Of a stretch of DNA of 16,691 bases, positions 1-7,491 are shown piece after piece; the first letter of the stretch is position 1, and the number at the start of each line of letters is the position of its first letter. The stretch covers positions 1 through 16,691 of the forward strand of contig JABMPO010000071.1 in assembly GCA_013203015.1 (NCBI GenBank), written 5' to 3'. The DNA comes from Fidelibacterota bacterium (lineage in GTDB: Bacteria; Fidelibacterota; Marinisomatia; Marinisomatales; TCS56). A program made the position numbers and the translations under genes. The notes below the pieces were generated by a model. The model had not been told where the DNA came from and searched no databases. It worked only from the letters and a program-made list of their open reading frames with translations.

Positions 1-409
1 CACCGATACTCAATGGTTTACTGATAATCATTTCATTTACAGAGGAAATCATGGCCGGTATTTCAAATTCCGGCGATATAAAACCGCCGATGCCTTCTTT
101 TGCAATCAAATTAAGCAGCGGTGTCGGATAATATAACGAGTGTTTCGACGATAAAATATGGCCATTTAGGGCGATCCACTGTTTTTTTACCGCAACGTTA
201 GGCATTTGTAAAAACAGTATCGGGTGAGTGGATATCTGAATCGTCTCAGTAAGACCGAATGACAGTGGATTAAACAAGCCAATTTCCTTTTGACCTTTTT
301 TGATGATTGAGGCTGAGCCATCAACCCAGGAAGCCTGCTGGAAATTGTCAGCTGCAATCAGAATGTTGAATGTGACAGGTAGGATTAGCAGGATCTGAAA
401 TGTTCTCAT
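1..409 (-). CDS. Secreted protein of unknown function, C-terminus beyond window edge
   Basis: This frame is open from an ATG at 409 to the left edge (about 136 residues), so the 3' end is missing. The start overlaps the stop of the upstream lipoprotein gene by ATGA, which implies translational coupling. Residues 1-20 form a Sec-type signal peptide: Arg at position 2, then a hydrophobic stretch (FQILLILPVTFNILIAA) with a probable cut near Ala-Ala-Asp. The mature part begins with a segment rich in Gly, Ser and Ile (DGSASIIKKGQKEIGLFNPL) followed by alternating hydrophobic residues. That pattern would suit a beta-rich envelope or outer-membrane protein, but this is inference. I do not recognise the family and assign no function. 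Confidence 0.75.
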   Translation of the reverse strand, partial: MRTFQILLILPVTFNILIAADNFQQASWVDGSASIIKKGQKEIGLFNPLSFGLTETIQISTHPILFLQMPNVAVKKQWIALNGHILSSKHSLYYPTPLLNLIAKEGIGGFISPEFEIPAMISSVNEMIISKPLSIG

Positions 410-1494
410 TGTGGCACCTCCCACCTGGCAATTACGGCAACATGATCAGAAGCTTCCACCGCCTCCTGTAAAGTTATGGCCGATCCGGGAACCCAATTGG
501 TATTTGTCCAAAGATAATCCAATTTTCGATCCCATGCCCCATTCAAATTGGGAGTATGGGTGAAATATTGGGATTCATTTTGATTATATGCAGTTAAAGA
601 ACTGGCAGGTGAATACTTATCATACAATTCTTGCAGCCAGGTTATTTCAGGCGTGAAATAACTGCCTTCCCGGTGATTGTCATCACCAACATGATAGTCA
701 TCTTCATCATTGCAGGCATCTTCTAAACAAAAATCGGTTTTTGTTGCTGTAGGTGGAATCGCATTTAAATCACCACCCGAAATAAATACTCCGCCGCTAC
801 TATTAATATCATCCAGTATCTCAATATATTTATTAATCTGTTTTTGTTTGGTATCATCAGTAGCAAAAGCCGATGAATGGATTCCCACGGCATAAACATT
901 ATCGGTTCCCGGGATTTCAATTTTGGCTTTAATTACATTCCTCCTCAAGTAGAAATATTTTGTCAAGGCATCCATATCACCACGCAGCGGTAATTGTATA
1001 CGTTCGGCATCAGTGATGGGCCATCTAGATAAAATAGCATTTCCATTATCCATCCGACCCAAACCATCACTGGGAATTACCTGGGCTTTCCACATGGAAG
1101 CATAAGCGCCAAAGTTAAAAGCAGTGTGATCCAGCAACCATTGAACTTGATCTATATACTGAGTTCTCTTTGATTCCACATCGACTTCCTGTAAAAATAT
1201 TATATCGGGATTAATAGTGTTAATTCTGGCCAATAACTTTTCCAGACCATCGAAAACCTCATCTTCAGATAGCATCACCCGATCTCCGCAAGAATCCCCA
1301 AACCAGGGTAACTGTGTGGCTCCATAACGGATATTCCAGGTCATAACAGTGATCGTATCGGCAGTGGCAGGCACAGCAATTGTTTTAGCAGTATAATTAA
1401 TTGGGTCTTCGCTGTCTTCAAATATTGTGACCAGTGGATCGCATCCAACTAGCAATATGCTACAAATAATTAGCATCTTAAACTGTGTTTTCAT
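406..1494 (-). CDS. Endonuclease/exonuclease/phosphatase-family lipoprotein
   Basis: The protein is 362 residues from the ATG at 1494. I prefer that start to an ATG 15 codons upstream because a good Shine-Dalgarno (GGAGAGG) lies just ahead of it and because it begins directly with a lipoprotein signal: charged N-terminus, hydrophobic core and lipobox LVGC with Cys18. The rest is an EEP domain (about 47-360) with the expected metal and catalytic residues: Asn54 in MTWNIRYG, Glu103 in FLQEVD, His206 in VGIHSS, Asp242/Asn244 in GGDLNAIPP, Asp326 in LDYLW, and Asp350-His351 near the end. The catalytic set looks complete, so it should be an active Mg-dependent phosphodiesterase or nuclease anchored in the envelope. 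The substrate (DNA, sphingolipid or phosphoinositide-like) cannot be read from sequence. It is followed by a secreted protein gene with a 4-base overlap. Confidence 0.9.
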   Translation of the reverse strand: MKTQFKMLIICSILLVGCDPLVTIFEDSEDPINYTAKTIAVPATADTITVMTWNIRYGATQLPWFGDSCGDRVMLSEDEVFDGLEKLLARINTINPDIIFLQEVDVESKRTQYIDQVQWLLDHTAFNFGAYASMWKAQVIPSDGLGRMDNGNAILSRWPITDAERIQLPLRGDMDALTKYFYLRRNVIKAKIEIPGTDNVYAVGIHSSAFATDDTKQKQINKYIEILDDINSSGGVFISGGDLNAIPPTATKTDFCLEDACNDEDDYHVGDDNHREGSYFTPEITWLQELYDKYSPASSLTAYNQNESQYFTHTPNLNGAWDRKLDYLWTNTNWVPGSAITLQEAVEASDHVAVIARWEVPQ

Positions 1495-1753
1495 GATAAT
1501 TCCTCTCCAAACTAAAAGAATATAAAAATTGATCTGCAATTATGATAGTATTTTATAAGACTTTATTACATAAACCCATACATAAAATTAATAAACCAAA
1601 ATTACCGGAGAACACAACTACTTGAATCGTTTTACAGGAAATTAAAAAATACACATTAGTATTAGTTAGGCGTATCCCGTTACCGCCGATTGTACTGGAT
1701 AACATAATCGTTTTTAATATAAATTTAATCAACTTAAAAATTTATAATTACCA
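1495..1753. other. Divergent intergenic region, AT-rich
   Basis: This stretch separates the minus-strand EEP lipoprotein gene from the plus-strand SpoIIAA-like gene and must hold promoters for both, unless the small gene is read from further away. It is strongly AT-rich. The only clear site is the Shine-Dalgarno of the EEP gene at its left end. A TATAAT string lies at 1743-1748, only five bases before the start codon of the plus-strand gene, and no matching -35 element is visible. I see no gene or repeat here. Confidence 0.5.
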
Positions 1754-2119
1754 ATGAGACATGAAATTGTTGTAGATCAGGATGCTGGAATAATAAAAGT
1801 ATCCGCCGAAGGGGACTGGAATGTTGCCGATAGTGATATAATTACCGAAAAGATTGTTGATAAATCTGAGGAGACCGGCATTGTAAAGGTTTTAATCGAC
1901 CACAGCAAAATCACAATAAATGTTTCGACATTGATAGCTTATAAACGACCATTGCAGTTGAAATCGCAATTTGAGCATATTTACCCCAAAGTAGTATTTG
2001 TCAGTCCAAAGAACAAGTATAAATTATATCGTTTTTTCATAACTGTTGCACGCAAGCGCGGGATTCAATTTGAAGTATTTAAAGATTTTAATTCTGCATT
2101 GGAATGGTTATTGACGTGA
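1754..2119 (+). CDS. SpoIIAA-like (STAS/SEC14-fold) small protein
   Basis: The product is 121 residues with no signal or membrane segment. It follows the STAS-fold pattern: an N-terminal strand pair (residues 4-20, ending in AEGDW), a helix (27-40), a central strand (KVLIDHSKI, about 45-53), a helix rich in Lys and Arg, another strand (VVFVSP), and a final helix ending FNSALEWLL, which is typical of the SpoIIAA-like family (PF11964 type). The canonical DSSG phosphoacceptor loop of anti-sigma antagonists is absent; the equivalent loop reads HSKITINVST. Regulation by Ser phosphorylation is therefore doubtful. No Shine-Dalgarno is visible. It is 85 bases upstream of a PAS-LuxR regulator on the same strand, which suggests a joint sensory or regulatory role (inference). 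Confidence 0.75.
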   Translation: MRHEIVVDQDAGIIKVSAEGDWNVADSDIITEKIVDKSEETGIVKVLIDHSKITINVSTLIAYKRPLQLKSQFEHIYPKVVFVSPKNKYKLYRFFITVARKRGIQFEVFKDFNSALEWLLT

Positions 2120-2140
2120 TTTCAGCTCCTTGGCATGGCA

Positions 2141-2172
2141 AATAATCTGACCACACGAGAGGTTAGATTATT
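2141..2172 (+). promoter_or_regulatory. Stem-loop between the SpoIIAA-like and PAS-LuxR genes
   Basis: Two 12-base arms, AATAATCTGACC (2141-2152) and GGTTAGATTATT (2161-2172), are inverted repeats with one difference that is a G-U wobble in RNA, so transcript from the plus strand could form a 12-bp stem with an 8-base loop (ACACGAGA). It starts 21 bases after the stop of the upstream gene and ends 32 bases before the GTG of the next. It is not followed by a clear T-run, so a simple intrinsic terminator is unlikely. A processing or attenuation hairpin, or a DNA operator for a dimeric LuxR-type regulator, are the alternatives. Confidence 0.55.
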
Positions 2173-2204
2173 CACAATTCCTAAAAGAACATTATTGTAA
2201 AAAC

Positions 2205-3131
2205 GTGAATACTAAAACTGATCTGCTCAATAAGCCCGCCAATCTCAAAAAAAAGGTAAATGCTTCGGAAAACGAATCTGATTTGACTCCCGAATTGATC
2301 CAGATCAAACAGAATAATCTTATGTTTCAGTCGATTATTGCAAACAGTCCGGATTTGGTAACTTTACAGGATTTGGATGGAAATTTCACTTATATTGGAC
2401 CCCGTTGCGAAGAAATTGTTGGTTGTACTTCGGACGAATTAAAAGCGATGCAAAATCTGGAATATATCAACAAGATTGATCGTACTGAAGCCATCAGGAT
2501 AAAAGAGAAGGCATTTTCTGATGGAAAGATCATGAGTTTTGAGTACCGGGTACAGGTTAATAATCGAGAAGAGGTTTGGATCCATCATACTTTCAGTCCA
2601 TTATTTCGGCATGGGAAACCCTTTCGTATTCAAAGTAATCTGCGTGATATTACTATACAGAAGCAATACGAAGAAACTTTGATGGAAATCGATAAGGAGC
2701 TGACTGAAAGTAATGTAAAATTGCATAATAAAAATGTGGCACTGGAAGAATTGCTGATTCAGGTGGAGATTCAGAAAACTAAAATTAACCAGCAGGTGCA
2801 GACCAATATCAATAATCTGGTTCGGCCTTTATTAGATAGTCTGATAGTTCGTGTGTCCTCATCCAATAAAGCTATTCTTGAACTGATTAAGCATAATTTG
2901 GAATTGATTTCATCCTCATTTAGTCAAAAAGTATCCAGCAAATATTACTCGCTATCAAAACGTGAAATTGAAATTTGTAATATGATTAAACAAGGGTTAA
3001 GCTCTAAAGAGATCGCGATTATTTTGAATATTGCTACTGCCACTGTTACAACTCATCGCAATAAAATCCGGAAAAAACTGGGACTATTAAATTCCAGCAC
3101 CAATCTCCCTGCCTATCTTAATTCACTCTAA
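2205..3131 (+). CDS. PAS domain-LuxR HTH transcriptional regulator
   Basis: This is a 308-residue cytoplasmic regulator. Residues about 38-155 are a PAS fold (ANSPDLVTLQDLDGNFTYIG at the start, RDITIQKQYEE at the exit). Residues 155-200 form a coiled-coil-like linker (ESNVKLHNKNVALEELLIQV), followed by a helical segment (about 200-245). Residues 247-308 are a LuxR/GerE HTH (LSKREIEICNMIKQGLSSKE, then ATVTTHRNKIRKKLGL). There is no receiver or autoinducer domain. The linker plus HTH resembles a PAS-LuxR class known from Desulfobacterota and other anaerobes, in which the PAS domain is the sensor. The start is a GTG with no convincing Shine-Dalgarno; an in-frame stop at 2148 limits any upstream extension. 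The first in-frame ATG lies just before the PAS domain, so the first 40 residues are less certain. Ligand and targets are unknown. Confidence 0.85.
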   Translation: MNTKTDLLNKPANLKKKVNASENESDLTPELIQIKQNNLMFQSIIANSPDLVTLQDLDGNFTYIGPRCEEIVGCTSDELKAMQNLEYINKIDRTEAIRIKEKAFSDGKIMSFEYRVQVNNREEVWIHHTFSPLFRHGKPFRIQSNLRDITIQKQYEETLMEIDKELTESNVKLHNKNVALEELLIQVEIQKTKINQQVQTNINNLVRPLLDSLIVRVSSSNKAILELIKHNLELISSSFSQKVSSKYYSLSKREIEICNMIKQGLSSKEIAIILNIATATVTTHRNKIRKKLGLLNSSTNLPAYLNSL

Positions 3132-3146
3132 TTTATTATAAAATCA

Positions 3147-3725
3147 TTATTTTTGGAAATCAACCAGGAATTCTTTCATTTCTTTGGGTTTAGTATCGAA
3201 ACTTGCCGCCATTTTTTGACAGATTCGAAGAATAGTATCGTGTGTTAATAATGGGCTTTCCACCGATTCCTTAATCGCCCGACAGATCGCCCACACCCAG
3301 ATTATTTTATGACTCGTTGCCGGTGTGTTAAACAGGATAATATCATAATCACATTTTATTGAAGAATAGATGTTTCCAAGTCCTTCCTGTGTATAATACG
3401 CGAATGAATTCTCATTCCAGAATGAGATATGAGTGGGGTCCTGGAATGCACCACGACCGTCCGTAGATGGAACATAAATTTCGATTGCAGCTCCCGGTTT
3501 TAGCACCCGCCAGGCTTCATTCATGATATGAATTGGGTCTTTAAGATGTTCAACGATATTGTAAGCGGTGATATAATCGACTGAATTATCATCCCAGGGC
3601 CAGGGATCATTTAAATCTGCACAGACATCGACTCTGCCATATTGTTCAATATCTACATTTGTCCACCCTTCAAGGTAATTCTTATTACAACCCAAATTTA
3701 ACTTTAGACCTTTTAATGCGCTCAT
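3147..3725 (-). CDS. Class I SAM-dependent methyltransferase
   Basis: The 192-residue protein has a Methyltransf_11-type Rossmann core. Motif I is KLNLGCNKNYLEGWTNVDIE (residues 8-27, SAM-binding Gly12-Cys13 and acidic Asp25). Next come an acidic strand (ADLNDPWPWDDNSVDYI), the post-I motif YNIVEHLKDP, and the helix and strand of RVLKPGAAIEIYVPS. A later GAFQDPTHISFWNENSFAYY segment is common in small methyltransferases found near surface-polysaccharide genes. The full fold is present, so it should be functional; the substrate is not evident. It faces the PAS-LuxR gene tail to tail with a 15-base gap. The start at 3725 has only a modest Shine-Dalgarno (AGAGAGC). Confidence 0.85.
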   Translation of the reverse strand: MSALKGLKLNLGCNKNYLEGWTNVDIEQYGRVDVCADLNDPWPWDDNSVDYITAYNIVEHLKDPIHIMNEAWRVLKPGAAIEIYVPSTDGRGAFQDPTHISFWNENSFAYYTQEGLGNIYSSIKCDYDIILFNTPATSHKIIWVWAICRAIKESVESPLLTHDTILRICQKMAASFDTKPKEMKEFLVDFQK

Positions 3726-4001
3726 AAATTGCTCTCTGTTACTAATTTCAAATGCAAATCAATAATAAGTACTTTCTACAAATATCATGCTAAGCAGTAA
3801 AAAATTGAGATATTTATAGCCATAAAATATTAATTAATGGTAGACCATCATTGTAACACCCGTTGTTGGTAAAACCTGTTGGGACAATAATGGTAGGGAC
3901 AACTCATGAGTTGCCCCTACAAAACATTATCTCTTCATACATCAATAATACAGTCGTTATCACACGTAAATATTCTGTTCTATCTGTAACTTCCGCGCAT
4001 C
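3726..4001. other. Intergenic region holding a palindromic element
   Basis: This 276-bp spacer lies between divergently oriented genes. I see no credible gene in it; a 62-residue open frame at 3863-4051 has no family features and runs into the dehydrogenase in another frame. The left two thirds are AT-rich. The 28-bp palindrome listed separately lies at 3893-3920. No Shine-Dalgarno precedes the downstream dehydrogenase start. Confidence 0.6.
3893..3920. repeat. REP-like 28-bp palindrome
   Basis: The arms are GTAGGGACAACTCA (3893-3906) and TGAGTTGCCCCTAC (3907-3920). Thirteen of fourteen positions are self-complementary around the centre 3906/3907; the only mismatch is A3899 against C3914. 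No T-run follows, so it is not an intrinsic terminator. The GTAGGGRCAAC...GTTGCCCCTAC pattern resembles widespread intergenic palindromes of the REP type that are dispersed in many bacterial genomes. Whether it is repeated elsewhere in this genome cannot be seen from a single window, which holds only one copy. Confidence 0.65.
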
Positions 4002-5171
4002 ATGAAATACAGTGGACCAGATTTTTATCATATCACCGACTTGCTCACTGAGGACGAATTGCTGATCCAGCAAACTGCCAACGATTTCGTGCAGGAAAAA
4101 TTTATGCCTCTGATCCGGGAACACCATCAACGAGCTACTTTTCCCATGGAGCTGATCCCGCAAATGGGCGAGCTGGGCTTTTTCGGTGCCAGTCTACCGG
4201 AAGCAGCAGGCGGAGCTGCCGTCAGTAATGTAGCTTACGGCTTGATCATGCACGAACTGGAACGGGGTGATTCCGGTCTGCGATCCTTCGCCAGCGTTCA
4301 GGGGGGATTGGTCATGTACCCGATCTGGAAATACGGGTCCGATGAACAAAAGCAGCGGTGGCTGCCTAAGCTTTCAGCAGGGACAGCTATTGGCTGCTTT
4401 GGGCTCACTGAACCGGATTTTGGTTCTAATCCCGGCGGGATGATCACCCGTGCCAAACGTACTGACGATGGCTGGGTTCTCAATGGCGCAAAAATGTGGA
4501 TCACCAATGGGTCGATTGCCGATGTGGCTCTGGTCTGGGTCAAAGATGACGCTAATGTTGTTCGCGGATTCCTGGTCGAAAAGGGAACTCCGGGATTTTC
4601 CGCCCCGGAAATGAAGGGCAAGCTGAGTCTCCGTGCATCAGTAACTTCCGAATTAATTCTGCAGGATGTTGTCGTTCCGGAATCGGCAATACTACCCAAC
4701 GTGAATGGCTTGAAAGGTCCGCTCTCCTGCCTGACCCAAGCCCGTTATTCGATTGCCTGGGGTGCCATCGGAGCGGCTGTGGATTGCTACGAAACGGCCT
4801 TGCGCTACGCCAAAGAAAGGAAGCAATTCAGCAAACCGATTGCCGGCTACCAATTAACCCAAGCTAAACTTGTTGACATGCTGGAAGAGATTACCAAGGC
4901 TCTGCTGTTGGTAATCCAGTTGGGTCGCTTAAAAGATCAGGGAAAAATGGACTACACCCAGGTATCGTTGGCAAAACGCAACAACGTGCACATTGCTCGC
5001 GATATCGCCCGCTCCGCCCGCGAAATCCTGGGGGCCAATGGCATCTTGGATGAATACCCGGTGCAACGCCATGCCATGAACCTGGAATCGGTATATACCT
5101 ACGAAGGTACCCACGAAATGCACACCTTGATTGTGGGACAGAAAATAACCGGATTGAATGCTGTCGATTAG
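4002..5171 (+). CDS. gcdH: Glutaryl-CoA dehydrogenase-like acyl-CoA dehydrogenase
   Basis: The 389-residue flavoprotein has the complete acyl-CoA dehydrogenase fold: N-terminal helices (about 15-120), a beta domain (CFGLTEPDFGSNP at 132-144; KMWITNG for FAD), and a C-terminal helical domain. The catalytic base is Glu368 in TYEGTHEMHTLI. The positions of Glu87, Arg94 and Ser98 (HELERGDSGLRSFAS) match, from memory, residues that bind the glutaryl carboxylate in human glutaryl-CoA dehydrogenase. Together with SLRAS and IVGQKITGL this favours GCDH over short-chain dehydrogenases. Expected reaction: FAD-dependent oxidation of glutaryl-CoA, with decarboxylation to crotonyl-CoA (lysine, tryptophan or aromatic breakdown); a non-decarboxylating variant cannot be excluded. 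It heads a three-gene plus-strand run. No Shine-Dalgarno is visible before the ATG. Confidence 0.9.
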   Translation: MKYSGPDFYHITDLLTEDELLIQQTANDFVQEKFMPLIREHHQRATFPMELIPQMGELGFFGASLPEAAGGAAVSNVAYGLIMHELERGDSGLRSFASVQGGLVMYPIWKYGSDEQKQRWLPKLSAGTAIGCFGLTEPDFGSNPGGMITRAKRTDDGWVLNGAKMWITNGSIADVALVWVKDDANVVRGFLVEKGTPGFSAPEMKGKLSLRASVTSELILQDVVVPESAILPNVNGLKGPLSCLTQARYSIAWGAIGAAVDCYETALRYAKERKQFSKPIAGYQLTQAKLVDMLEEITKALLLVIQLGRLKDQGKMDYTQVSLAKRNNVHIARDIARSAREILGANGILDEYPVQRHAMNLESVYTYEGTHEMHTLIVGQKITGLNAVD

Positions 5172-5188
5172 GCTACGGGGTAATAATT

Positions 5189-6358
5189 ATGAGCATATTT
5201 GAATCAATTACTAATAAATATATAGGTGTCGGTACCGATCAGAAATACCGGGCTAAAGTGGGTAAATTTCAGGGCTGGGTATCGGTAGTTATTAACACCT
5301 TGTTATTTGCAGTAAAATTGGTGTTGGCACTGATCTCCAGTTCGATCAGTTTGATGGCTGACGCTATTCACACTTTAAGTGATGTGGTTTCCTCAACGGT
5401 AGTGATCTGGGGTTTTAAAGAAGTGGAAAAACCCGCCGACGCAGAGCACCCCTACGGTCACGGCCGGGCCGAATACATCGCAACTCTGGTGATCGCCATC
5501 CTGCTGGCTGTAGTGGGTATTGAGTTTATCCAATCCAGCATCAAACGCATTCTCGATCCCCAATTGATTGCTGTCAACTGGTGGATGATTAGCGCCATAG
5601 TGGCCACGATTGTACTCAAGGAAATGACGGCCCGTTACGCTGAATTTTTATCCCACCGGATTTCTTCCGGTACGCTTCAGGCCGATGCCTGGCATCATCG
5701 CACTGATGCGATTTCATCGGTATTGGTTGTGATCGCCATGATCGCAGGCCAATTCGGTTTTCATCATCTGGATGGCTATGCCGGTGTCGGTGTAGCATTG
5801 ATTATCCTGTGGACAGCATACGAAATCTCTCGTGATGCCATCGACGATTTGATCGGCAAACCGCCAGCCGATGAGGAGTTGGAAGCGATCCGCCAGGCCG
5901 CCATGGGGATCGAAGGTGTGTTGGGTACTCACGATATTTCTGTCCATAGTTACGGCAGTGATAAATTTACCAGCATCCATATTGAGGTTGATGCCCGGCA
6001 GCACACGCTCAAAACCCACGATATTGCCGAAGCGGTAGAAGAGGTGATCAATACTGATTTGCAGGTGAACCCTACTGTCCATGTGGATCCGGTTTACACC
6101 GATCATCCTTTGATAAATGAGATCAAGGATTTTCTGCAGGCTGACCTGAAAAATGAATCGGTTATTACCAGTTTCCACGATGTACGCATTGTTGATACCA
6201 CCGACCATAAAGTGATTCTATTCGGGATGAATCTGAATCCCGGAGCAACTCCTCGTGAGCGCAAAGATCGTTTCAAAGAATTAAAGTGCAAACTGGAAGC
6301 GCGTTTTGAAGGTTTTCGCTTGATCATGAAAATTTCACCAATCCATAAATACGCCTGA
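5189..6358 (+). CDS. Cation diffusion facilitator (CDF) family metal transporter with extended C-terminus
   Basis: This 389-residue inner-membrane antiporter has about six transmembrane helices between residues 28 and 212. The transport site is the HD/HD type: His61 and Asp65 in TM2 (DAIHTLSD), His169 and Asp173 in TM5 (DAWHHRTD). That set is usual for Zn-type CDFs, whereas the Fe/Zn transporter FieF/YiiP has Asp in place of the first His. The cytoplasmic domain (about 230-302) keeps the YiiP regulatory metal ligands: His248, His264, His277, His298 and Asp300. A further segment of about 85 residues (303-389, SFHDVRIVD...ILFGMNLNP) looks like a second, degenerate copy of that alpha/beta domain, making the protein longer than the usual 290-300. 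It starts 17 bases after the dehydrogenase stop and ends 5 bases before the next gene, so it is probably co-transcribed. Confidence 0.92.
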   Translation: MSIFESITNKYIGVGTDQKYRAKVGKFQGWVSVVINTLLFAVKLVLALISSSISLMADAIHTLSDVVSSTVVIWGFKEVEKPADAEHPYGHGRAEYIATLVIAILLAVVGIEFIQSSIKRILDPQLIAVNWWMISAIVATIVLKEMTARYAEFLSHRISSGTLQADAWHHRTDAISSVLVVIAMIAGQFGFHHLDGYAGVGVALIILWTAYEISRDAIDDLIGKPPADEELEAIRQAAMGIEGVLGTHDISVHSYGSDKFTSIHIEVDARQHTLKTHDIAEAVEEVINTDLQVNPTVHVDPVYTDHPLINEIKDFLQADLKNESVITSFHDVRIVDTTDHKVILFGMNLNPGATPRERKDRFKELKCKLEARFEGFRLIMKISPIHKYA

Positions 6359-6363
6359 GAAAA

Positions 6364-7491
6364 ATGGAAAAATACCGCAGCGAATTCCCCCATACCGAGT
6401 TGGATATGGTCTACTTGGACCATGCCGCTGTTTCGCCCATGTGTAACCGGGTTAAGACCAATTTGGATGCCTACATCCGGCAGGCTCAGGGTGAAAAAAT
6501 TGGAAACTGGTTCGATACTATGGATATGGCAGTAGCGGCCCGGGAGAAATTCGGTCAGTTGATCAATGCTCCCGCTGAGCGGATTGCCGCTGTACGCAAC
6601 ACCAGCGATGGGATGATCCTGCTGGCCCGGGGATTGAAGTGGGAACCGGGTGACCGGATCATCCTGCATAAAATGGAATTTCCGTCTAATATCTATCCCT
6701 GGTGGGATCTACAGCCGTTCGGCGTCGAACTGGATTTTCTGGATTCGGACCTGGGTTCCGTAACGCCAGAGGATCTGGAGCGAATTGTAACTGATCGGAC
6801 CCGGCTGGTGGCCGTGAGCTGGGTTCAGTATTTCAGCGGTTATAGAAACGATATTCGTGCTCTGGCAGACTGGTGCCACGCTCGGGGAATTATCCTGGCA
6901 GTTGATGTCATGCAGGGTCTGGGGGCAATGCAATTTGATAATGAGATCAGCCAGGCCGATTTCATCGCTACCGGTACCGCCAAATGGCTGCTTGGTCCGC
7001 AAGGGGTTGGTTTTATCTACATCACTGAAGAATTACAGGAACAGATTCATCCACCCCACCTGGGCTGGCAGGGGCGAGCCAGTCTGATGGAATTCCATAA
7101 TTACGATCAGCCGCTGAAAGCCGATGCCAGCCGCTACGAATTTGCCACACCATTCAGCTTAGGTATCTGGGGTGTCAATGGCGCCCTGGATTTATTACTT
7201 GAAGTTGGCCAACCGGCTATCGAAAACCGGATTATGGAACTGACCGATTATCTAGTAAAACAATTACTGGTCCATAATTACCAGGTTATTTCCGATCGCA
7301 GTGCAAATGTCAAATCGGGGGTTGTTATTACCAGTAATTCCGATCCCAAGCGCAATCAGCAAATTTTTGATTACCTGCATAAAAACCGGATTTATATTTC
7401 CTATCGCAATGGCAACCTGCGGATTGCGCCCCATTTCTATAATACCATTGCGGAGATCGACCGGCTGATTGAAATATTGGGTCATTTATAG
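6364..7491 (+). CDS. Class V PLP-dependent aminotransferase-fold enzyme
   Basis: The 375-residue protein has the class V aminotransferase/cysteine desulfurase fold. YLDHAAVSP (17-25) is the N-terminal signature, RNTSDG (78-83) the phosphate-binding region, and Asp181 and Gln184 in AVDVMQGLG contact the PLP ring. Lys207 in GTAKWLLGPQGVGF forms the Schiff base. The C-terminal region (ISYRNGNLRIAPHFYNT) matches the family but lacks the catalytic Cys loop of IscS/SufS-type desulfurases, so it is more likely an aminotransferase, lyase or epimerase of the isopenicillin N epimerase-like group. The substrate is unknown. The ATG lies 5 bases after the transporter stop with only a weak Shine-Dalgarno, suggesting coupling. 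What this operon of a dehydrogenase, a metal transporter and a PLP enzyme does together is unclear. Confidence 0.85.
   Translation: MEKYRSEFPHTELDMVYLDHAAVSPMCNRVKTNLDAYIRQAQGEKIGNWFDTMDMAVAAREKFGQLINAPAERIAAVRNTSDGMILLARGLKWEPGDRIILHKMEFPSNIYPWWDLQPFGVELDFLDSDLGSVTPEDLERIVTDRTRLVAVSWVQYFSGYRNDIRALADWCHARGIILAVDVMQGLGAMQFDNEISQADFIATGTAKWLLGPQGVGFIYITEELQEQIHPPHLGWQGRASLMEFHNYDQPLKADASRYEFATPFSLGIWGVNGALDLLLEVGQPAIENRIMELTDYLVKQLLVHNYQVISDRSANVKSGVVITSNSDPKRNQQIFDYLHKNRIYISYRNGNLRIAPHFYNTIAEIDRLIEILGHL

Noticed and set aside
406..1539. EEP lipoprotein start 15 codons upstream at 1539
   Set aside because: It would bury the lipoprotein signal behind 15 extra residues, and the Shine-Dalgarno GGAGAGG points to the ATG at 1494.
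1743..1748. TATAAT as a -10 box giving a leaderless SpoIIAA-like transcript
   Set aside because: The region is so AT-rich that the match is expected by chance, and no -35 element is found at 16-18 bases. I keep it only as a remark in the intergenic entry.
3893..3920. Palindrome as an intrinsic terminator of the methyltransferase gene
   Set aside because: It lies upstream of that gene's start, on the wrong side, and no T-run follows on either strand.
5714..6669. Two overlapping minus-strand open frames of 164 and 188 codons
   Set aside because: They lie antisense to the CDF transporter and PLP enzyme, whose motifs are unmistakable; neither has recognisable domains or a ribosome binding site.
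6364..7491. Cysteine desulfurase (IscS/SufS/CsdA) call for the PLP enzyme
   Set aside because: The catalytic Cys loop expected near the C-terminus is missing, so sulfur transfer is unlikely.
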